A stretch of DNA of 11,312 nt from an uncultured Flavobacterium sp. (GTDB taxonomy: Bacteria > Bacteroidota > Bacteroidia > Flavobacteriales > Flavobacteriaceae), in NCBI RefSeq assembly GCF_937967675.1, contig NZ_CALBSN010000156.1:1-11312 (forward strand), written 5' to 3'. A program made the position numbers and the translations under genes. Positions 6,701-11,312 of this stretch are shown one piece after another. Below the pieces are notes generated by a model, which saw only the letters and a program-made list of their open reading frames with translations, was not told where the DNA came from and ran no database searches. Each line of letters starts with the position of its first letter. Positions within the stretch are counted from its first letter, which is position 1.

Positions 6701-7094
6701 AAAAGATCCATTATTGATTTACAAATTTGAAGCATTCAACTTGTTCAAGAAAATGATTGACGATGTGAATAAAGAAGTAATTTCGTTCTTGTTCAAAGGA
6801 GATTTACCACATCGTAATGAAAACATTCAGGAGGCAAGACAAGAAACTCGTCAAGAAAAATACACTGAGACTAAAGAGGATTTAGATGCACCAGCTTCAG
6901 AAGCAAAAAAAGCAGGCGAAATGGCAAGTCAAAGACCTCAAGTTACAGAAACGATTACTAGAGAAATGCCAAAAATCAATCGTAATGACACCGTTACTAT
7001 CAAACACGTAATGAGTGGAAAAAGCGAAACCATGAAATACAAAAAAGCAGAAAGCATGTTAGCTTCTGGTGAATGGGTTTTGGTAAACGAATAA
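3747..7094 (+). CDS. secA: Preprotein translocase ATPase subunit SecA
   Basis: The 1115-residue ATPase motor of the Sec pathway, which pushes unfolded preproteins through SecYEG at the inner membrane. Walker A MQTGEGKT lies at 192-199 and Walker B DEVD at 300-303. The preprotein cross-linking domain follows. NBD2 holds TNMAGRGTDI (684-693) and GTERHDSRRVDRQLRGRAGR (709-728) with its arginine finger. The scaffold/wing segment has VDEAWKKHLRKMDELKQSVQ (960-979). It is about 200 residues longer than E. coli SecA. The extra length is in a charged, coiled-coil-like insert near residues 55-100, an enlarged cross-linking domain after about residue 318 and a long C-terminal tail. The tail has no cysteines, so the CxCx8CH zinc site is absent. 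It instead contains PKINRND (1075-1081) and ends GEWVLVNE. It is flanked by its own promoter and terminator. Confidence 0.98.
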   Translation: MSIINSILKAFVGDKSEKDVKAIQPLINKVKSFESALQALSHDELRAKTAEFKAKIQNARAEKDAKIASLKQDAEQTQDIDAREDIYAEIDKIEKEAYEISEKVLNEILPEAFAVVKETARRFKDNTTITVTATPKDRELSATKPYINIEGDNATWANSWDAAGKAITWDMIHYDVQLIGGVVLHQGKIAEMQTGEGKTLVATLPLYLNALTGNGVHLVTVNDYLARRDSTWKAPLFEFHGMTVDCIDNHQPNSPERRKAYNADITYGTNNEFGFDYLRDNMAHAPEDLVQRKHNYAIVDEVDSVLIDDARTPLIISGPVPQGDRHEFLELKPKVENLVTLQRKLATDCLTEAKRLFKEGNSKDAGFYLLRSHRALPKSKALIKFLSEEGVKQLLQKTENYYMQDNNREMPKIDEALYFVIEEKNNQVELTDNGIQFLSTDTDSQFFVLPDIGTGIAQIERENLSPEEAAEKKEELFRDFSVKSERIHTLTQLLKAYTLFEKDTEYVIMDNKVMIVDEQTGRIMDGRRYSDGLHQAIEAKENVKIEAATQTFATITLQNYFRMYNKLGGMTGTASTEAGEFWEIYKLDVVEIPTNRPIARKDKDDLIYRTVREKFNAVIEDVVQLSNAGRPVLIGTTSVEISELLSRMLKLRGIQHNVLNAKMHKSEAEIVAEAGKPGVVTIATNMAGRGTDIKLSDEVKKAGGLAIIGTERHDSRRVDRQLRGRAGRQGDVGSSQFYVSLEDNLMRLFGSERVAKVMDRIGLKEGEVIQHSMMTKSIERAQKKVEENNFGVRKRLLEYDDVMNAQREVVYKRRRHALHGERLKVDIANMMYDTCELVVEQNKLAEDFKNFEFELIRYFSISAPVTPAEFAKLSAREITGKTYKAVLAHYEEKIARDAREAYPIIKNVYENNNGQYQRIIVPFTDGIKSLNVVTDLEKAYTTEGRSLVADFEKNITLAIVDEAWKKHLRKMDELKQSVQLAVHEQKDPLLIYKFEAFNLFKKMIDDVNKEVISFLFKGDLPHRNENIQEARQETRQEKYTETKEDLDAPASEAKKAGEMASQRPQVTETITREMPKINRNDTVTIKHVMSGKSETMKYKKAESMLASGEWVLVNE

Positions 7095-7116
7095 TCTAAA
7101 ATCACAGAAATAAACT

Positions 7117-7151
7117 AATCCTCAATTACTAAAAGTAGTTGGGGATTTTTT
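7117..7151 (+). terminator. Strong rho-independent terminator after secA
   Basis: A 13-bp stem pairs AATCCTCAATTAC (7117-7129) with GTAGTTGGGGATT (7135-7147), with two G-T pairs and no bulge, around the loop TAAAA. A run of six T (7146-7151) follows. It starts 22 nt after the secA stop codon. Confidence 0.93.
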
Positions 7152-7158
7152 ATCTTTG
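7151..7158 (+). promoter_or_regulatory. -7 element for the three-gene unit after secA
   Basis: TATCTTTG is a perfect TAnnTTTG match 21 nt before ATG 7180. Its first base is the last T of the secA terminator T-run, so any -33 contact lies inside the terminator stem-loop. The position also argues against a TTG start at 7156, which would lie within the promoter. Confidence 0.55.
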
Positions 7159-7179
7159 ATAAAATTAAAATCAAACAAA

Positions 7180-7752
7180 ATGAAAACCAAAATTCTATTC
7201 TTCGCATTCTTTCTTTTTCAAACCATCACCATCTTAGCACAAGATATGGCTTCGTTAAAAACGGAAGCTTTAAAATCATACAAAGCGAGTGTAAATATGA
7301 ATTTTGACGATATTTTCGCTACTACCTATCCAAAAGTGTTTGATATTATTCCGCAAGACCAAATGAAAAAAATGTTTGGTCAAATGATGGAAAACGAGCA
7401 ATTTTCAATAAAGTTAGTGGAAGTAGAGCCTAATTTTTCATTTGGTGAAATCAAGAAAATTGAAGGAAAATCGTTTTGTATGGTGAATTACAATAACGTA
7501 ATGACAATTAAATTTAAAGAACCGATGGATGATGCAGAATCAATGACGGATATTTTTAAATCATCAATGGAAGCAGATAAAGTAACGTATGATAAACTTA
7601 CTAATACATTCCGTATCGAAATGCGTTCTACATTAATCGCAGTTGCGGATGATTTGACTAAAAACCAATGGAAATTTTTAAATAAAGACAAAGAGAACAA
7701 GATGTTTTCAATGTTATTTGATGCAAAAAATTTAAAAGCTTTAGGATTGTAA
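7180..7752 (+). CDS. Uncharacterised secreted or periplasmic protein
   Basis: 190 residues starting at ATG 7180. Residues 1-20 (MKTKILFFAFFLFQTITILA) form a clear Sec signal peptide: basic start, hydrophobic core, probable cleavage after Ala20 before Gln21. No lipobox cysteine is present, so the product is likely soluble in the periplasm or exported. The mature part is about 170 residues, mixed helical and strand, with the segment TTYPKVFDIIPQDQMKKMFG (48-67) and a single Cys near residue 99. A 'YPK(V/L)F...P..QM' pattern is familiar from unannotated Bacteroidota proteins, but I cannot assign a named family. The stop TAA is followed after one base by the next ATG, so the gene is the first of a tight three-gene unit. 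An in-frame TTG at 7156 is rejected because the signal peptide starts at Met 7180. Confidence 0.85.
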   Translation: MKTKILFFAFFLFQTITILAQDMASLKTEALKSYKASVNMNFDDIFATTYPKVFDIIPQDQMKKMFGQMMENEQFSIKLVEVEPNFSFGEIKKIEGKSFCMVNYNNVMTIKFKEPMDDAESMTDIFKSSMEADKVTYDKLTNTFRIEMRSTLIAVADDLTKNQWKFLNKDKENKMFSMLFDAKNLKALGL

Positions 7753-7753
7753 T

Positions 7754-8158
7754 ATGAACGAAAATAACATCACCTATACCGAATTTTTCAACCAAGTTAG
7801 AGCTAGTATTGCAGATGGAACTTTTGCTAAATTAACCCTTGCTAAAACCGTTGGAAAACCCGAATTACAAAACATTTACGTAAAAACTATCGTAGAAAAC
7901 AACATCTTAAAATTGTCGATGACGTATAAGATTTACACTACTGTAAAGCAAGAATTGGTAAAAATCTGCAAATTAGATGATTTAGAATCCGAGTTAATTC
8001 CGCACATCAACAATCCGTTTTTATCTGCTTTATTGTTTACTACCGAAGCCGATATCACCATGAAATTAAATAAAAAGCGCGTAGCCAGTATTATCGAGCA
8101 ACCGCCAACGTTTAAAAATGCAGATGCAAATTTGGTGGAGTTTTTGAATTCAAAGTAA
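7754..8158 (+). CDS. Uncharacterised 134-residue soluble protein
   Basis: A protein without a signal peptide or membrane segment, probably cytoplasmic. It has an N-terminal helix (TEFFNQVRASIADGTFAKLT) followed by alternating strands with NIYVKTIVENNILKLSMTYK, then a helical part around LESELIPHINNPFLSALLFT, and a basic patch LNKKR near residue 110. From memory, this order resembles the N-terminal extension of some Bacteroidota class I SAM-dependent methyltransferases, where a strand-rich module precedes the catalytic domain. No SAM-binding glycine motif is present here, so it would be a stand-alone version of that module. I hold this only as a weak hypothesis. It starts one base after the preceding stop codon and ends two bases before the next start, so translational coupling is likely. 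Confidence 0.8.
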   Translation: MNENNITYTEFFNQVRASIADGTFAKLTLAKTVGKPELQNIYVKTIVENNILKLSMTYKIYTTVKQELVKICKLDDLESELIPHINNPFLSALLFTTEADITMKLNKKRVASIIEQPPTFKNADANLVEFLNSK

Positions 8159-8160
8159 AA

Positions 8161-8436
8161 ATGAAAAATACAAAGTTTAATAAATGGTTATTTATAATTA
8201 TTGGTGGAATTGTATTTCATGTTTTTTGTTTTACTTGGTTGTACGATTTTCTAATTCCTGACCCTTGTTATTATCATTCACATGAAATGAATTATTTTAT
8301 GGGTTTATTCTTTAGTGCGTCATCCGCTAGCAATGGACATCCAGAACCAAATTTAACAAATTTCATTGTTTCTTTTTTAATCGGAAGTTTAATTGGATTT
8401 GTAATTTTTAAAAAGTTCGCAAAAACATTAGATTAA
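8161..8436 (+). CDS. Small two-helix inner-membrane protein, function unknown
   Basis: 91 residues with two hydrophobic segments: about 9-28 (starting WLFIIIGGIVFHVFCF) and about 66-83 (NFIVSFLIGSLIGFVIF). Basic residues at both ends (KNTKFNK and KKFAK) place both termini in the cytoplasm by the positive-inside rule. That leaves a loop of about 37 residues outside, containing PDPCYYHSHEMNY and SNGHPEPN with one Cys and three His. The loop is too variable to call a metal site. It is the last gene of the unit and starts 2 nt after the previous stop. Its own TAA abuts the stop codon of the convergent oxidase gene with no intergenic base and no terminator. I do not recognise a family. Confidence 0.75.
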   Translation: MKNTKFNKWLFIIIGGIVFHVFCFTWLYDFLIPDPCYYHSHEMNYFMGLFFSASSASNGHPEPNLTNFIVSFLIGSLIGFVIFKKFAKTLD

Positions 8437-9834
8437 TCATTCCCCATCAGGAAAAATTTTTCCAGGATTCAGCACATTATTCGGGTCAAAAATGGCTTTT
8501 ATGCGCTCCATTAATTCCAGATGTACTTTTGAAAACGCTATATCCATGTAGTTTTTTTGTACCAATCCAATGCCGTGTTCACCTGATAAAGTCCCTTTTA
8601 AACCAACTGTCAATTCAAAAATTTCACGAATCCCCTTTGGGACTTCCGTTTTCCAATTGTCATCGGTCATGTTGCCTTTGATGATGTTGACGTGTAAATT
8701 ACCATCGCCCGCATGACCATAACAAACGGAATGAAAACCATATTTTACTCCAATTTCTTTGATGCCTTTTAATAGTTTTGGTAATTCATATCTTGGAACA
8801 ACGGTATCTTCTTCTTTATAAATGGAATTCGCTTTTACTGCTTCTGCTACAGAGCGACGCATTTTCCAAAGGGCATTTTTTTGTTCTTCGGTGTCGGCAA
8901 ACAATACTTCATCGATTTCAAATTGTTCAACCACAGCCAAAATTTGTTCAGCTTCTTGCATCAAAATTTCTGGGTAATTCCCATCCACTTCAATCAATAA
9001 ATGGGCTTGAACGTTGTCTTTTACTTCCACATTCAAATCCTCGACAAATTTCAAAGTCCAATCAATAGCATCACGTTCCATAAACTCTAAAGCACTTGGG
9101 ATAATTCCCGCTCTAAAAATTGCTGAAACCGCCTCACACGCTTGTTCCGCTTTATAAAACGGAACCAAAAGCAATACGTTATGTTTGTTTTGAGGTAATA
9201 ATTTCAATACAATTTTAGTCACGATTCCTAAAGTTCCTTCACTACCCACCATCAATTGCGTTAAATTGTAACCAGTAGAATTTTTCAAGGTATTAGCGCC
9301 TGTCCAAATGATATCGCCTGTTGGTAAAACGACTTCTAAATTTAATACATAATCTTTGGTAACACCATATTTCAAAGCCCTCGCACCACCAGAGTTTTCG
9401 GCAATATTGCCACCTATAAAACAACTTCCCATACTACTTGGATCAACAGGATAAAACAAGCCTTTTTCAGCAACAGCTTCTCTTAACACTTGCGTAATTA
9501 CTCCAGGTTCGGTAGTAACTTGAAGGTTTTTCTCATCAATTTCAATGATTTTATTAAAGCGTTCCATTGAAATCGCAATGCCACCATAAATCGATAAAGC
9601 ACCACCACTCAAACCCGTACGTGCACCAATCGGCGTTGTCGGAATTTTATAAGTGTTGGAAACTTTTAAAATTTGCGCAACTTCTTCGGTATTAGCAGGT
9701 TTCACCACTACATGAGGCGGAAAACTCAAATCTTCCGTTTCATCATGTCCATACGTTTTTCGAGTAGCTTCATCAGTAAAAATATAAGCAGAACCTACAA
9801 TGTTTTCAAGTGCCAGTATTATTTCAGGATTCAT
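8437..9834 (-). CDS. FAD-linked 2-hydroxyacid oxidase/dehydrogenase (GlcD/DLD-like)
   Basis: 465 residues, the normal length of the single-subunit GlcD/D-lactate dehydrogenase group, which oxidises a D-2-hydroxy acid to the 2-oxo acid with FAD. The FAD-binding domain (about 40-215) shows PIGARTGLSGGALSIYGGIA (68-87), DPSSMGSCFIGGNIAENSGG (131-150) with ARALKYG next to it, and STGYNLTQLMVGSEGTLGIV (186-205). The C-terminal domain has ALWKMRRSVAEA (321-332), the metal-site motif GHAGDGNLHVN (373-383), SGEHGIG (417-423) and the closing DPNNVLNPGK (450-459). No signal peptide is seen. There is no neighbouring glcE or glcF and no Fe-S domain, so it is not a canonical glycolate oxidase complex. D-lactate, glycolate or D-2-hydroxyglutarate are all possible substrates. 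It lies 25 nt downstream of the AEC permease gene. Confidence 0.92.
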   Translation of the reverse strand: MNPEIILALENIVGSAYIFTDEATRKTYGHDETEDLSFPPHVVVKPANTEEVAQILKVSNTYKIPTTPIGARTGLSGGALSIYGGIAISMERFNKIIEIDEKNLQVTTEPGVITQVLREAVAEKGLFYPVDPSSMGSCFIGGNIAENSGGARALKYGVTKDYVLNLEVVLPTGDIIWTGANTLKNSTGYNLTQLMVGSEGTLGIVTKIVLKLLPQNKHNVLLLVPFYKAEQACEAVSAIFRAGIIPSALEFMERDAIDWTLKFVEDLNVEVKDNVQAHLLIEVDGNYPEILMQEAEQILAVVEQFEIDEVLFADTEEQKNALWKMRRSVAEAVKANSIYKEEDTVVPRYELPKLLKGIKEIGVKYGFHSVCYGHAGDGNLHVNIIKGNMTDDNWKTEVPKGIREIFELTVGLKGTLSGEHGIGLVQKNYMDIAFSKVHLELMERIKAIFDPNNVLNPGKIFPDGE

Positions 9835-9851
9835 AGTGTAAAATTGAAAAG

Positions 9852-9859
9852 TAAAGATA
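9852..9859 (-). promoter_or_regulatory. Weak candidate -7 element for the oxidase gene
   Basis: TATCTTTA on the minus strand, 17 nt before ATG 9834 and directly after the permease stop codon. It departs from TAnnTTTG only at the last base. It may give the oxidase an internal promoter in addition to read-through from the permease gene. Confidence 0.3.
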
Positions 9860-10771
9860 TTAAAAACTACTTAAAACCCAATACCAAATAGCAATAGTAA
9901 TCAACGACAACGGAATTCCAATCCCAATCATCATGCTACTTAACTTTGGTTTTAATCCATAGTTAGAGGCTAAAATTGCTCCCGTAATCATCGGTGCCAT
10001 TGCAGATTCCATGATGGAAACATCAATTTCTAATCCTTTTCCGTCTAATGCAATTTTGTAAAGCAAGAAGAAAAATGCAGGCATTAGAATTAATTTGAAA
10101 AGTAATCCTAAGGTTAAAAACGACCAATGTTTGCTTCGCGTATCAATTTTTAATTGCAAACCAACGGCTACTAGTGCGACAGGTGTTACGGTATTTCCGA
10201 TTCGTAAGAAGGAGTTTTGCAACGCTTCAGGAAATTCTAAAGTAAAAAGCGTACAAAATAAAGCAATTGTAAAAGCGATAAATGGTGGAAATTTGATGAT
10301 TTTCAACAAGATTTCAGAAGTACTTAAATTACCTCTTGAAAAACTCGCGGCAACTAAAATTCCCAAAGTAGTTACCACTACGAATGAACCAGGTTGGTCA
10401 ACGATAATGGCGGTTTTTAATCCATCTGCACCATACAAAGCTTCGATAATTGGAAATCCTACGAACGAAGTATTGCTCAATCCACCAGTCAAAATCAAAC
10501 AGCCAATTAACTTTTTCGACCATTTGAAATAGGTTCCCAAAGCATAGAAAAACACAAACGATAATCCGAAACCTAACCACGCAATTCCTAAAGGATAAAG
10601 CAGAGCCAATGAAATCGTAATTTTCGGAATGTAATACAATGCCATAGCTGGAAGCGAAACGTAAATCACGTATTGATTCAAACTCTGATAAGCGTTTTTA
10701 GGAAATTGCGGTACTTTTTGAAGCGTAACTCCTAAAATCAAACATAAAAATAAAAGAATGATGTTTTCCAT
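9860..10771 (-). CDS. AEC-family (auxin efflux carrier-like) permease
   Basis: A 303-residue inner-membrane protein with about ten hydrophobic helices. AEC hallmarks are GGLSNTSFVGFPIIEALYG (96-114), which contains the N-x-x-F-x-G-x-P broken helix, then TVTPVALVAVGLQL (194-207), and MESAMAPMITGAILASNYGL (254-273), which carries the second broken-helix region. Bacterial AEC members include malate and other organic-acid transporters, so a hydroxy or dicarboxylic acid is a reasonable substrate class. ATG 10771 (MENIILLF) is chosen because it begins the first helix. An in-frame ATG at 10825 would add 18 polar residues and lies upstream of the predicted -7 element at 10798-10791. The oxidase gene follows at 25 nt on the same strand and is probably co-transcribed. 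The gene is divergent from meaB. Confidence 0.92.
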   Translation of the reverse strand: MENIILLFLCLILGVTLQKVPQFPKNAYQSLNQYVIYVSLPAMALYYIPKITISLALLYPLGIAWLGFGLSFVFFYALGTYFKWSKKLIGCLILTGGLSNTSFVGFPIIEALYGADGLKTAIIVDQPGSFVVVTTLGILVAASFSRGNLSTSEILLKIIKFPPFIAFTIALFCTLFTLEFPEALQNSFLRIGNTVTPVALVAVGLQLKIDTRSKHWSFLTLGLLFKLILMPAFFFLLYKIALDGKGLEIDVSIMESAMAPMITGAILASNYGLKPKLSSMMIGIGIPLSLITIAIWYWVLSSF

Positions 10772-10790
10772 GTGTCGAAAATCGAGAATA

Positions 10791-10798
10791 CAAAGGTA
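10791..10798 (-). promoter_or_regulatory. -7 element of the AEC permease promoter
   Basis: TACCTTTG on the minus strand is a perfect TAnnTTTG match 19 nt before ATG 10771. A clear TTG at the -33 position was not found. The position supports the 10771 start over the ATG at 10825. Confidence 0.5.
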
Positions 10799-10841
10799 AT
10801 AAACCTTGAGATTTCGATGTTTCATATTCCTACATTTTTTG

Positions 10842-10849
10842 TATTTTTA
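10842..10849 (+). promoter_or_regulatory. Weak candidate -7 element of meaB
   Basis: TATTTTTA, 17 nt before the TTG start of meaB, is the same octamer as that before the polyphosphate kinase gene. The last base departs from TAnnTTTG. A TTT at 10820-10822 sits at the 19-nt spacing in place of TTG. Confidence 0.3.
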
Positions 10850-10866
10850 CACAAAGCAAAACTCTT

Positions 10867-11312
10867 TTGAAAAAACCAAATAAAAAATCGGCACTTTCCG
10901 AAATTCACGGCGTAGAACAACCCGAAACATTGAGTACGGTTGTAGCGACTCAAATTCAACAATTCCGAAGAAAACAACCTTCGGCTGAGGAATTGATTGC
11001 TGGAATTTTAAAAGGAGACAAAACCGCATTGAGTCGCGCTATTACTTTGGTTGAAAGTACGAATCCTGAACATTTAGCCAAAGCGAATGAAGTGATAAAA
11101 GGTTGTTTGCCACATGCAAATAACTCGGTTCGTATAGGAATTACGGGAGTTCCAGGTGTTGGAAAAAGTACATTCATTGAAGCTTTTGGAAAATATTTAA
11201 CTTCTATCGGAAAGAAAGTAGCTGTTTTGGCGGTTGACCCGAGTTCGTCTATCAGTCACGGAAGTATTTTGGGCGATAAAACCCGAATGGAAGAATTGGT
11301 AAAAGATGAAAA
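10867..11312 (+). CDS. meaB: Methylmalonyl-CoA mutase-associated GTPase MeaB, 5' part
   Basis: The first 148 codons of a gene cut by the right edge; the family is usually about 330-350 residues. MeaB is a G3E P-loop GTPase that gates cofactor loading into adenosylcobalamin-dependent methylmalonyl-CoA mutase and protects it from inactivation. Visible are the helical N-terminal segment with EELIAGILKGDKTALSRAIT (41-60) and LVEST (61-65), Walker A GVPGVGKST (94-102) preceded by VRIGIT, the strand with VAVLAVDPSS (118-127), and GSILGDKTRM (132-141). These are all MeaB/ArgK signatures. The reading frame upstream holds no ATG back to a stop at 10807-10809. The start is therefore most likely the TTG at 10867, giving MKKPNKKSALSEIHG; this is less certain than the other starts. 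The gene is divergent from the AEC permease. Confidence 0.93.
   Translation, partial: MKKPNKKSALSEIHGVEQPETLSTVVATQIQQFRRKQPSAEELIAGILKGDKTALSRAITLVESTNPEHLAKANEVIKGCLPHANNSVRIGITGVPGVGKSTFIEAFGKYLTSIGKKVAVLAVDPSSSISHGSILGDKTRMEELVKDE

Noticed and set aside
10095..10532. 145-codon open frame on the plus strand inside the AEC permease gene
   Set aside because: It is the antisense shadow of a gene with strong family motifs, has low-complexity Lys/Asn-rich composition, and lacks a promoter or recognisable domain.
10772..10825. Upstream ATG for the AEC permease at 10825
   Set aside because: The extra 18 residues are polar and unlike the family N-terminus, and the -7 element at 10798-10791 lies downstream of that ATG.
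1..11312. CRISPR array, tRNA, rRNA, insertion sequence or prophage genes
   Set aside because: No regularly spaced repeats, cloverleaf-like segments, transposase or integrase motifs, or phage proteins were seen on either strand.

Overview
The window looks like a chromosomal segment of a member of the Bacteroidota, most probably a Flavobacterium-type organism in the Flavobacteriaceae. The evidence is an AT-rich sequence, promoters of the TTG...TAnnTTTG type instead of the proteobacterial -35/-10, a long (1115-residue) SecA without the usual cysteine tail, and several proteins of recognisably flavobacterial character. No IS, phage, CRISPR, tRNA or rRNA is visible. Codon usage looks uniform, and the region reads as ordinary vertically inherited chromosome. 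I did not find a convincing new defence or mobile system.

Layout from left to right. Positions 1-689 (minus strand): an ECF-type sigma factor gene, followed 2 bp later by a truncated gene whose product is probably its membrane partner. Positions 690-864: non-coding, with a long imperfect inverted repeat. Positions 865-1692 (minus): an uncharacterised protein whose five-fold repeat predicts a beta-propeller. Positions 1775-3270 (plus): a PPK2-family polyphosphate kinase, a small palindromic element that overlaps its stop codon, and a PduO-type corrinoid adenosyltransferase. Positions 3386-3707: a strong promoter, a very acidic 73-residue DUF2795-type protein and a terminator. Positions 3713-7151: secA with its own promoter and terminator. 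Positions 7151-8436 (plus): a tight three-gene unit (secreted, soluble and two-helix membrane protein) of unknown function. Positions 8437-10771 (minus): an AEC-family permease followed by a GlcD/DLD-like FAD-linked oxidase, probably co-transcribed. Positions 10867-11312 (plus): the 5' part of meaB, cut by the window edge.

Functional links. The adenosyltransferase makes adenosylcobalamin. MeaB is the GTPase chaperone that protects adenosylcobalamin-dependent methylmalonyl-CoA mutase, so both ends of the window point to a methylmalonyl-CoA pathway. The permease and oxidase could take up and oxidise a 2-hydroxy acid. The sigma factor and its neighbour form a small regulatory unit.

A TAnnTTT(G/A) element lies about 17-26 nt upstream of the start codon of seven genes. 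At two of these sites the promoter is packed directly against, or into, the terminator of the preceding gene. No gene-free stretch exceeds 300 bases.
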